Of a DNA stretch of 16,152 nucleotides, positions 1-8,941 are shown piece by piece (the stretch's first letter is position 1; each line of letters starts with the position of its first letter). The position numbers and the translations under genes were made by a program. Location: assembly GCF_964340395.1 (NCBI RefSeq), contig NW_027554306.1, positions 7,501 to 23,652 of the forward strand, given 5' to 3'. Source of the stretch: Glandiceps talaboti (lineage: Eukaryota > Hemichordata > Enteropneusta > Spengelidae). The notes under the pieces are model-generated. The model was not told where the DNA came from. It ran no database searches and saw only the letters and a list, made by a program, of their open reading frames with translations.

Positions 1-61
1 ATGACATGTCTCAATATTTATTAGAAATATGTATGTGTGAATATATGAATATATGTATGTA

Positions 62-184
62 AGCACTCTCACTATCTACAATAAATATAGAAATAACACA
101 CTGAAAAATCTTTGTGAATGAATCAGTGGTTTTAATTTCACAAGAGTAAATGTATATGACATAACATCTCTCTATGTATACAAC
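62..184 (+). repeat. Solitary partial copy of satellite Sat3
   Basis: This stretch matches the Sat3 monomers at 8356-8941 in the same orientation. Shared blocks in order are CACTCTCACTAT, ACAATAAATRTAG, AACACACTGAAAA (from 95), TTTTAATTTCACAAGAGTAA and ATGTATATGACATAACA. The match covers the end of one unit and the first half of the next, then fades near 184. It lies more than 8 kb from the main Sat3 array, with all the other repeats in between. It may be a relic left when newer arrays expanded inside an older Sat3 field, or the edge of an array beyond the window. The match is plain by eye; the boundaries are approximate. Confidence 0.85.
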
Positions 185-237
185 GCACAATACAGAGGCT
201 TACACACTATAAAGAAAGATTACTTACTGTAAATGTT

Positions 238-285
238 AGGTAACATAATTACCAAATAGCGCGCCCTATGCTGGGAGTAGAATCA
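238..285 (+). repeat. Left terminal inverted repeat of the 431-bp element
   Basis: This 48-bp arm pairs with 621-668. A run of eight T (293-300) follows just inside it. The inner part, CGCCCTATGCTGGGAGTAGAAT, resembles 9173-9196 (CGCCCTCTG, then GGGGTTAGAAT, then a T run), which suggests a shared element family. Confidence 0.85.
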
Positions 286-620
286 CTTCTTCTTTTTTTT
301 AAAAATATACTGCATGGTCTTTGGAATATATTATTTGCATAAACTAATTAACATGATATGTGACAGATATTCACTGTTACAGATTACACAAAAGGTTATT
401 TATACATATCTGATAGCTATTTGAGTCTATTAGCATTTTCATAGTATGACAATATTAATTGAAGTAGAGTTTCAGTTGTTATATAAAAAATACAGTCTTC
501 AGTGTGCAATCCAGCTTGGATTTTGGTATAACATATTCAAAAACTATATTACTACCTATAAACTCTGCAAATGACTATATCTTGACCAATATCATACAGC
601 CAAGCCTGAATGCAAGAATA

Positions 621-668
621 TGATTCTACTCCCACCACAGGGGGCGCTCTTTGGTAATTATGTTACCT
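621..668 (-). repeat. Right terminal inverted repeat of the 431-bp element
   Basis: This is the reverse complement of 238-285 with four substitutions, all in the central GC-rich part. The outer 16 bases and the inner 14 bases are identical between the arms. That is the usual pattern when the ends are the transposase-recognised or structurally constrained parts, although four mismatches are too few to prove it. Confidence 0.85.
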
Positions 669-844
669 GGCCTTTATCATGTGGTATCATTATCTATAGT
701 GTTAAATCTTATGTACCATGCACTCTCATGATGAACATTCAACACTAACTGGTAATAATTTTTGCCATTTATATTCAAAACATTTAACTACACACATATG
801 AATTTATACAATTTTCTGAACAAAGTATAGACTGTAGGTGAATT
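669..844. other. AT-rich DNA with no recognised feature
   Basis: This 176-bp stretch separates the MITE-like element from duplicated block A. I found no repeat matching elsewhere in the window, no open frame and no RNA gene. Confidence 0.6.
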
Positions 845-1104
845 TTTTTTATTCTAATTGATTTTCATCATTATAATGTACATTCCAAATATGCTATGGA
901 TTCCAATTAACTCCATTTAGTGAAATCAACAGACATAGTTGGGTGCACCCAATCCTATCATTATCCCATGTTACCAATTATCAAATCTTTTGATAAACCA
1001 TCATATTATATACATATATGTCCTATATCATATGTGACAAATGTTCACATCAAACAAATAAACAAAACTAATGATCTGACCCAAGTTAGCATAAGTCACT
1101 CTAA
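845..1104 (+). repeat. Duplicated block A, copy 1
   Basis: About 260 bp that recurs at 1490-1752, offset by 645-648 bp, with scattered substitutions and a 3-bp length change in a CAT run. Landmarks are AATTGATTTTCATCA, ATTCCAAATATGCTATGG, a perfect 14-bp palindrome TTGGGTGCACCCAA at 939-952 (one base changed in copy 2), and a run of shared sequence ending TAAGTCACTCTAA. An open frame of 112 codons (920-1258) crosses this block but ignores the repeat boundaries and has no recognisable domain, so I do not treat it as a gene. Confidence 0.9.
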
Positions 1105-1195
1105 CTTGACATGCCATGACCTGACCTGCCATCAACTCTTTTTAGAGTTGTTAAAAGAAAACACTTCTTTGACTACTAGTGATGAAAACTTAACT
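1092..1195 (+). repeat. Duplicated block B, copy 1
   Basis: A 104-bp sequence found again at 1377-1480 (offset 285) with only two differences that I can see. It contains the direct triplication-like string CATGACCTGACCTGCC. It also has a perfect hairpin, CAACTCT-TTTT-AGAGTTG, at 1133-1150. Its first 13 bases are also the last 13 bases of block A, so the two blocks are fused here. Confidence 0.9.
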
Positions 1196-1376
1196 GAAAC
1201 ATGTTCAAAAATTTATGAATTGACACAAAATAGAGTATGTCAAGCTACTTTGACCTGACTTGAAATTACTTGATGTCAATGTTGCCATGGTAGCTGAATG
1301 GTACATGTGGAAATGCTCATCTTAATGATTAAAGAATGCTCCAAGAGAATTTTATAAAGGTAAGTAAAAGTTTGTC
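1196..1376. other. Single-copy spacer between the two B blocks
   Basis: 181 bp that occur once in the window. Nothing recognisable lies in it: no open frame of note, no RNA gene and no internal repeat beyond short TGAC-containing words. Confidence 0.6.
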
Positions 1377-1480
1377 TAAGTCACTCTAACTTGACATGCC
1401 ATGACCTGACCTGCCATCAACTCTTTTTAGAGTTGTTAAAAGAAAACACTTCTTTTACTACTAGTGATGAAAATTTAACT
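1377..1480 (+). repeat. Duplicated block B, copy 2
   Basis: Near-identical to 1092-1195, with the hairpin conserved at 1418-1435. Here B comes before A instead of after it, and nine bases separate the two. The very low divergence suggests this duplication is younger than the A duplication, or was homogenised by gene conversion. Confidence 0.9.
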
Positions 1481-1489
1481 AATTGTTGT

Positions 1490-1752
1490 TTTTTTATCTT
1501 AATTGATTTTCATCATCATCATAACGTTCATTCCAAATATGCTATGGATTCCAATTAACTCCATTTACTGACATCAACAGACATAGTTGGGTGTACCCAA
1601 TCCTATCATTATCCCACGTTACCAATTATCAAATCTTTTGATAAACCATCATATTATATACATATATGTCCTATATCATATGTGACAAATGTTCACATCA
1701 AACAAATAAACAAAACTAATGATCTGACCCAAGTTAGCATAAGTCACTCTAA
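1490..1752 (+). repeat. Duplicated block A, copy 2, ending on Sat1
   Basis: Second copy of 845-1104 with more substitutions than the B pair shows. The central palindrome is TTGGGTGTACCCAA here. At its right end the two copies diverge abruptly: copy 1 continues into block B, copy 2 into Sat1. The switch occurs at AATCTT, which is also present in the Sat1 monomer (TTGAATCTTGCTACTACC), so a short microhomology lies on the breakpoint. Confidence 0.9.
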
Positions 1753-2587
1753 TCTTCCTACTACCACTAGTACAGACTACACTTATTGGTGTATTAACTG
1801 TGTAAAAAGCAACCTGAAATATTCGGGGGTTTTAATTGCATGGGTCATAAAGTATGCGTCTTTGGCTAGCTGCCATATATAGCAATACATAGGGAATACA
1901 CATATGATACGTGTCATATTAAAATGGGTAACTTTATTTCAAAGCAGAGGCAGATTGAATCTTGCTACTACATCTAGTACAGACTACACTTATTGGTGTA
2001 TTAACTGTGTAAAAAGCAACGTGAAATATTCAGGGGTTTTAATTGCATGGGTCATAAAGTATGCGTCTTTGGCTAGCTGCCATATATAGCAATACATACT
2101 ATAGGGAATATACACATATGATACGTGTCATATTAAAATGGGTAACTTTATTTCAAAGCAGAGGCAGATTGAATCTTGCTACTACCACTAGTACAGACTA
2201 CACTTATTTACTGTGTAAAAAGCAACCTGAAATATAAAGGGGTTTTTATTGCATTGGTCATAAAGTATGATTCTTTGGCTAGCTGCCATATATAAAGCAA
2301 AGTATGATAAGGCGTCATATTAAAATGGGTATTTTTTATTTCAAAGCTGAGGCAGATTGAAACTTGCTACTACCACTAGTACAGACTATACTTATTGGTG
2401 TATTAACTGTAAAAAAAGCAACCTGAAATATTCAGGGGTTTTAATTGCATGGGTCATAAAGAATGCGTCTTTGGCTAGCTGCCATATATAGCAATGTACA
2501 CATAGGGAATTATACATGATACGTCGCGTCATATTAAAATGGTTACCTTTATTTCAAAGCAGAGGCAGATTGAATCTTGCTACTACC

Positions 2588-4014
2588 ACTAGTACAGACT
2601 ACACTTATTGGTGTATTAACTGTGTAAAACGCAATCTGAAATATTTATAGGGATTTTAATTGCATGGGTCATAAAGTATTATTCTTTGGCTAATGTATAG
2701 GGATATGATACGCGTCATATTAAAATGGGTAACTTTATTTCAAAGCAGAGGCAGATTGAATCTTGCTACTACCACTAGTACAGACTACACTTATTGGTGT
2801 ATTAACTGTGTAAAAAGCAACCTGAAATATTCTGGGGTTTTAATTGCATGGGTCATAAAGTATGCGTCTTTGGCTAGCTGCCATATATAGCAATGTATAC
2901 ATAGGGAATATAGATGATACGCGTCATATTAAAATGGGTAACTTTATTTCAAAGCAGAGGCAGATTGAATCTTGCTACTATGACTAGTACAGACTACACT
3001 TATTGGTGTATTAACTGTGTAAAAAGAAACCTGAAATATTCAGGGGTTTTAATTGCATGGGTCATAAAGTATGCGTATTTGGCTATAGCTGATATATATA
3101 ACAATGTGTACATAGGGAATTATACATGATACGCGTCATATTAAAAATGGGTAATTTTATTTCAAAGCAGAGGCAGATTGAATCTTGCTACTACCACTAG
3201 TACAGACTACACTTATTGGTGTATTAACTGTGTAAAAAGCAATCTGAAATATGCAGGGATTTCAATTGCATGGGTCATAAAGTATGCGTCTTTGGCTATA
3301 GCTGCCATATATATGCAATGTATACATAGGGAATATACATGATACACGTCATATTAAAATGGTTAACTTTATTTCAAAGCAGAGGCAGATTGAATCTTGC
3401 TACTACCACTAGTACAGACTACACTTATTGGTGTATTAACTGTGTAAAACGCAATCTGAAATATTTATAGGGATTTTAATTGCATGGGTCATAAAGTATT
3501 ATTCTTTGGCTAATGTATAGGGATATGATATGCGTCATATTAAAATGGGTAACTTTATTTCAAAGCAGAGGCAGATTGAATCTTGCTACTACCACTAGTA
3601 CAGACTACACTTATTGGTGTATTAACTGTGTAAAAAGCAACCTGAAATATTCTGGGGTTTTAATTTCATGGGTCATAAAGTATGCGTCTTTGGCTAGCTG
3701 CCATATATAGCAATGTATACATAGGGAATATAGATGATACGCGTCATATTAAAATGGGTAACTTTATTTCAAAGCAGAGGCAGATTGAATCTTGCTACTA
3801 TGACTAGTACAGACTACACTTATTGGTGTATTAACTGTGTAAAAAGCAATCTGAAATATTCAGGGATTTCAATTGCATGGGTCATAAAGTATGCGTCTTT
3901 GGCTATAGCTGCCATATATATGCAATGTATACATAGGAAATATACATGATACACGTCATATTAAAATGGGTAACTTTATTTCAAAGCAGAGGCAGATTGA
4001 ATCTTGCTACTACC
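2588..4014 (+). repeat. Higher-order repeat within Sat1, 820-bp offset
   Basis: Monomers starting at 2588, 2774, 2983 and 3196 form a block repeated at 3408, 3594 and 3803. The first monomer of each block shares a private deletion (CTTTGGCTAATGTATAGGGATATGATA) and private variants (AAAACGCAATCTG, TTTATAGGGATT). The next pair differs by roughly one base. The 3803 monomer is a mosaic: it begins like 2983 (CTATGACTAGT) and continues like 3196 (AGCAATCTG, GGGATTTCAATTG, CATATATATGCAATG). One monomer therefore looks lost through unequal crossover inside a monomer. The duplication seems to start a little upstream, near 2533, because both copies carry AAAATGGTTA. Confidence 0.85.
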
Positions 4015-5466
4015 ACTAGTACAGACTAAACCTATTGGTGTATTAACTGTGTACAAAGCAACCTGAAATATTCAGGGGTTTTAATTGCATGGGTCATAAA
4101 GTATGCGTTTTTGGCTAGCTGCCATATATAGCAATGTATACATAGGGAATACATGATATACGTCGCGTCATATTAAAATGGGTAACTTTATTTCAAAGCA
4201 GAGGCAGATTGAATCTTGCTACTACGACTAGTACAGACTACACTTATTGGTGTATTAACTGTGTAAAAAGAAACCTGAAATATTCTGGGGTTTTAATTGC
4301 ATGGGTCATAAAGTATGCGTCTTTGGCTAGCTGCCATATATAGCAATAATGTATACACAGGGAATATACATGATACGCGTCATATTAAAATGGGTAATTT
4401 TATTTCAAAGCAGAGGCAGATTGAATCTTGCTACTACCACTAGTACAGACTACACTTATTGGTGTATTAACTGTGTACAAAGCAACCTGAAATATTCTGG
4501 GGTTTTAATTGCATGGGTCATAAAGTATGCGTCTTTGGCTAGCTGCCATATATAGCAATGTATACATAGGGAATATACATGATACGCGTCATATTAAAAT
4601 GGGTAACTTTATTTCAAAGCAGAGGCAGATTGAATCTTGCTACTACCACTAGTACAGACTACACTTATTGGTGTATTAACTATGCAAAAAGCAATCTGAA
4701 ATATTCAGGGGTTTTAATTGCATGGGTCATAAAGTATGCGTCTTTGCTAACTGCCATATATATCAATGTATACATAGGGAATTAATAGATATGATACGCA
4801 TCATATTAAAATGGGTATCTTTATTTCAAAGCAAAGGCAGATTGAATCTTGCTACTACCACTAGTACAGACTACACTCATTGGTGTATTAACTATGTAAA
4901 AAGCAATCTGAAATATTCAGGGGTTTTAATGGCATGGGTCATAAAGTACGCGTCTTTGGCTAGCTGCCATATATAAAGCAATGCATATATGATAAGTCGT
5001 CATATTAAAATGGGTATCTTTATTTCAAAGCAGAAGCAGATTGAATCTTGCTACTACCACTAGTACAGACTACACTCATTGGTGTATTAACTGTGTAAAA
5101 AGCAATCTGAAATATTCAGGGGTTTTAATTGCATGGGTCATAAAGTATCCGTCTTTGGCTAGCTGCCATATATAGCAATGTATACATAGGGAATACACAT
5201 ATGATACGTGTCATATTAAAATGGGTAACTTTATTTCAAAGCAGAGGCAGATTGAATCTTGCTACTACCACTAGTACAGACTACACTTATTGGTGTATTA
5301 ACTGTGTAAAAAGCAATCTGAAATATTTAGGGGTTTTAATTGCATGGGTCATAAAGTATGCGTCTTTGGCTAGTTGCCATACATAGCAATGTATACATTG
5401 ATAAGCGTCATATTAAAATGGGTAACTTTATTTCAAAGCAGAGGCAGATTGAATCTTGTTACTACC

Positions 5467-6428
5467 ACTAGTACAGACTACACTTATTGGTGTATTAACT
5501 ATGTAAAAATCAACCTGAAATATTTAGGGGTTTTAATTGCATGGGTCATAAAGTATGATTCTTTGGCTGTCTGCCATATATAAAGCAATGCATGATACAC
5601 GTCATATTAAAATGGGTATCTTTATTTCAAAGCAGAGGCAGATTGAATCTTGCTACTACCACTAGTACAGACTACACTTATTGGTGTATTAACTGTGTGA
5701 AAAGCAATCTGAAATATTCAGGGGTTTTAATTGCATGGGTCATAAAGTATGCGTCTTTGCTAACTGCCATATATATCAATGTATACATAGGGAATTAATA
5801 GATATGATACACGTCATATTAAAATGGGTATCTTTATTTCAAAGCAGAGGCAGATTGAATCTTGCTACTACCACTAGTACAGACTACACTTAATGTTGTA
5901 TTAACTATGCAAAAAGCATTTTGAAATATTCAGGGGTTTTAATTGCATGGGTCATAAAGTATGCGTCTTTGCTAACTGCCATATATATCAATGTATACAT
6001 AGGGAATTAATAGATATGATACACGTCATATTAAAATGGGTAACTTTATTTCAAAGCAGAGGCAGATTGAATCTTGCTACTACCACTAGTACAGACTACA
6101 CTTATTGGTGTATTAACTGTGTAAAAAGCAATCTGAAATATTTAGGGGTTTTAATTGCATGGGTCATAAAGTATGCGTCTTTGGCTGTCTGCCATATATA
6201 AAGCAATGCATGATACACGTCATATTAAAATGGGTATCTTTATTTCAAAGCAGAGGCAGATTGAATCTTGCTACTACCACTAGTACAGACTACACTTATT
6301 GGTGTATTAACTGTGTAAAAAGCAATCTAAAATATTTAGGGGTTTTAATTGCAAGGGTCATAAAGTATGCGTCTTTGGCTAGTTGCCATACATAGCAATG
6401 TATACATTATGCGTCTTTGGCTAGCTGC
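5467..6428 (+). repeat. Second Sat1 higher-order duplication, 618-bp offset
   Basis: Monomer 5467 matches 6085 through the private string GGCTGTCTGCCATATATAAAG (5565 and 6183, 618 bp apart). Its neighbours 5661 and 5873 share another private tail (CTTTGCTAACTGCCATATAT, then GAATTAATAGATATGATAC), also found in monomer 4648. Monomer 6279 ends like 5270 (TAGTTGCCATACATAGCAAT). This is a second, independent round of local segmental amplification at the right part of the array. Confidence 0.75.
6408..6428 (+). repeat. 21-bp Sat1 fragment at the Sat1/Sat2 junction
   Basis: After the last monomer breaks off at GTATACATT, a short Sat1 piece (TATGCGTCTTTGG...GCTGC) is repeated out of register. It then joins Sat2 directly at TCATTCTCAAAATC. 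The out-of-phase fragment marks a rearrangement breakpoint between the two satellites. Confidence 0.8.
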
Positions 6429-8008
6429 TCATTCTCAAAATCACTAACCTTTGTCCGAAGTAATATGTGTCATAACTTGACCAATTTTCAATTGTTATTT
6501 AAATAGTTTATATTTTTGGAGAGGGCAACATCTGGCAATTTCAAAAATAGCAGTTTACACCACTGAAAACCGACTTATAGTACCAAAAAAGGACGTTTTT
6601 TGTCCCGCGCCATTGTCAAAATGTAGGGTTCACACATTTAACTCAAATTCCCTAACCTTTGTCCGAAGTTATAGGTGTCATAACTTGACCAATTTTCAAT
6701 TGTTTTTTAAATAGTTTATATTTTTGGAGAGGGCAGCATCTGGCAATTTAAAATATATCAAAGTTTACCACTGAAACCCAAGTTATATTACAAAACACTG
6801 GCATTTTTCGGAGCTCGCCATGGTCAAAATGTAGGGTTCACTCATTCTCAAAATCCCTAACCTTTGTCCGAAGTAATATGTGTCATAACTTGACCAATTT
6901 TCAATTGTTATTTAAATAGTTTATATTTTTGGAGAGGGCAATATCTGGCAATTTCAAAAATAGCAGTTTACACCACTGGAAACCGACTTATAGTACCAAA
7001 AAAGGACGTTTTTCGGCCCGCGCCATTGTCAAAATGTAGGGTTCACACATTCTCAAAATCCCTAACTTTTGTCCGAAGTTATAGGTGTCATAACTTGACC
7101 AATTTTCAATTGTTTTTTAAATAGTTTATATTTTTGGAGAGGGCAGCATCTGGCAATTTAAAATATATCAAAGTTTACCACTGAAACCCAAGTTATATTA
7201 CAAAACACTGGCATTTTTCGGAGCTCGCCATGGTCAAAATGTAGGGTTCACTCATTCTCAAAATCCCTAACCTTTGTCCGAAGTAATATGTGTCATAACT
7301 TGACCAATTTTCAATTGTTATTTAAATAGTTTATATTTTTGGAGAGGGCAATATCTGGCAATTTCAAAAATAGCAGTTTACACCACTGGAAACCGACTTA
7401 TAGTACCAAAAAAGGACGTTTTTCGGCCCGCGCCATTGTCAAAATGTAGGGTTCACACATTCTCAAAATCCCTAACCTTTGTCCGAAGTTATAGGTGTCA
7501 TAACTTGACCAATTTTCAATTGTTTTTTAAATAGTTTATATTTTCGGAGAGGGCAACATCTGGCAATTTCAAAAATAGCAGTTTCCACCACTGAAAACCG
7601 ACTTATAGTACCAAAAAAGGACGTTTTTCGGCCCGCGCCATTGTCAAAATGTAGGGTTCACACATTCTCAAAATCCCTAACTTTTGTCCGAAGTTATAGG
7701 TGTCATAACTTGACCAATTTTCAATTGTTTTTTAAATAGTTTATATTTTTGGAGAGGGCAACATCTGGCAATTTCAAAAATAGCTGTTTACACCACTGAA
7801 AACCGACTTAAAGTACCAAAAAAGGACGTTTTTCGGCCCGCGCCATTGTCAAAATGTAGGGTTCACACAATCTCAAAATCCCTAACCTTTGTCTGAAGTT
7901 ATAGGTGTCACAACTTGATCGACTTTCAATTGTTTTTTAAATAGCTTATATTTTTGGAGAGGGCAACATCTGGCAATTTCAAAAAATAACAGTGCTCACA
8001 ACTGAAAT
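6429..8008 (+). repeat. Sat2 satellite array, eight monomers of 205 bp
   Basis: Anchored on GTCCGAAG, monomers start at 6453, 6661, 6866, 7071, 7276, 7481, 7686 and 7891 (the last reads GTCTGAAG). Spacing is 208 bp once and 205 bp six times. Shared landmarks are CATAACTTGACCAATTTTCA, TTTTTGGAGAGGGCA, CATCTGGCAATTT, a GC-rich patch (CGGCCCGCGCCATTG) and AAAATGTAGGGTTCAC. Two monomer types alternate at the left: one with TAGCAGTTTACACCACTG and GGCCCGCGCC, the other with AAAGTTTACCACTGAAACCC and GGAGCTCGCCATGG. Their repeat unit is 410 bp. The last monomer is the most diverged and decays after about 8008. I do not recognise the family. Confidence 0.96.
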
Positions 8009-8021
8009 ATAACCAAAAACC

Positions 8022-8353
8022 AATAACTTACTCCTTAATCTGTGTAGCAGGCTATAACTTAATCCACAGTGTAATACCTAATCCACATAGCCTACTGCTT
8101 AATCCATACAACCTGTTATCTAATCCATAGCGTAATACTTAATCCACATGGCGAATGGCTTAATTCTTGTAAATTACTATTTAATCCATGGTGTAATACT
8201 TAATCCACATAAATTACCCCTTAATCTGTGTAGCCTATAACTTAATCCACAGTGAAATACCTAATCCACATAGCCTACTGCTTAATCCATACAACCTGTT
8301 ATCTAATCCATAGCGTAATACTTAATCCACATGGTAAATGGCTTAATTCATGT
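8022..8353 (+). repeat. Minisatellite of about 20 bp (TTAATCCAYA-based)
   Basis: The word CTTAATCCACA or a close variant (CTAATCCATA, TTAATCTGTG, TTAATTCTTG) recurs every 18-24 bases, for about 16-17 units. A longer period of about 183-186 bp is superimposed: the string from TTAATCTGTGTAGC at 8035 is repeated from 8221, including the order of variants (CACAGTG, CACATAGCC, CATACAACC, CATAGCG, CACATGG). The second copy lacks three bases (AGG) near its start. An array of nine or so short units was therefore duplicated as a block. Confidence 0.92.
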
Positions 8354-8355
8354 AA

Positions 8356-8941
8356 AACACACTGAAAAGGTAGGTTGATGAGTCAGTGTTTTTAATTTCA
8401 CAAGAGTAAATGTATATAACTTAACAGCTCACCATGTTAATGCATGTGGAACATCACCGGAATGAGTGTAAGCCATAGGTTGACATATGTTTTATTACTA
8501 AACAAGTGAGTTACAAACTAAATAGCAACACTCTCACTATGTACAATAAATGTAGATTTAACACACTGAAAAAATTATTGGATGAGTCTGTTGTTTTAAT
8601 TTCACATGTCTTTGAGTAAATGTATATGACATAACAGCGCACCCTATTAATGCATGGGGAACATCACTGAAATGGGTGTAAGCCGTAGGTTGATATATAT
8701 CTTATTACTAAAGAAGGGTTTTACAAACTAAAATGTAACTCTCTCACTATTTACAATAAATGTAGAATTAACACACTGAAAAAGTTTACTGATGAGTTAG
8801 CGTTTTTAATTTCACAAGAGTAAATGTATACGACATAACAGCTCACCATGTTGATGTGTTGGGGAACATTACAGGAATGGCTGTACGACATAGGTTGACA
8901 TACGATTTATTACTAAAGAAGGTAGTTACAAACTAACTAAC
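8356..8941 (+). repeat. Sat3 satellite array, three monomers of 204-210 bp
   Basis: Units start at AACACACTGAAAA at 8356, 8560 and 8770. Common blocks are TTTTAATTTCACAAGAGTAA (interrupted by a short insertion in the second unit), ATGTATAYRACATAACAGC, GGAACATYACNGGAATG, ATAGGTTGACATA, TTATTACTAAA and GTTACAAACTAA. The second unit differs most. The third stops after ACAAACTAA near 8941 without the CTCACTAT...ACAATAAATGTAG tail. The same family occurs at 62-184, so it brackets the other satellites. Confidence 0.93.

Larger units (their letters stand above)
238..668. mobile_element. MITE-like non-autonomous DNA element with 48-bp inverted termini
   Basis: Positions 238-285 and 621-668 are inverted repeats of each other, matching at 44 of 48 positions. 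The outermost block, GGTAACATAATTACC, is itself nearly palindromic. It is followed by a GC-richer core (GCGCGCCCTATG on the left, CAGGGGGCGCTC on the right) and an inner edge reading GGGAGTAGAATCA. The 335-bp interior is AT-rich with no coding potential, which fits a miniature inverted-repeat element mobilised in trans. I could not find a convincing target-site duplication: the flanks read ATGTT on the left and GGCCT on the right. The superfamily is therefore not assigned. The few TIR mismatches suggest modest age. Confidence 0.8.
1751..6428 (+). repeat. Sat1 satellite array, 23 monomers of about 205 bp
   Basis: Anchored on ACTAGTACAGAC (with one variant), monomers start at 1766, 1973, 2187, 2375, 2588, 2774, 2983, 3196, 3408, 3594, 3803, 4015, 4227, 4439, 4648, 4860, 5059, 5270, 5467, 5661, 5873, 6085 and 6279. 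Spacing is 186-214 bp, most often 209-213. Length changes concentrate in the segment between GGCTAGCTGCCATATATAG and the GATACGCGTCATATT box; the rest is well conserved. The most divergent monomers are near the left edge (2187, 2375), as expected where unequal exchange is less frequent. Most monomers hold an open frame of about 61 codons from the ATG of TGATACGCG to TAG in CATATATAG; I treat this as incidental (see findings). No CENP-B-box-like sequence was seen, and no function is known. Confidence 0.97.

Noticed and set aside
920-1258. Plus-strand open frame of 112 codons
   Set aside because: It runs through repeat block A, block B and the unique spacer without respecting their borders. The composition is that of AT-rich translated DNA and no domain is visible; the second A/B copies do not keep the frame intact.
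1751-6428. Sat1 as a centromeric satellite with CENP-B boxes
   Set aside because: No sequence resembling the CENP-B box was seen, and the array lies about 4 kb from a telomere. A telocentric chromosome cannot be excluded but nothing here supports it.
1751-8941. Regular direct repeats as a possible CRISPR array
   Set aside because: Whole monomers of about 205 bp are repeated with no unique spacers, and the sequence is a eukaryotic chromosome end.
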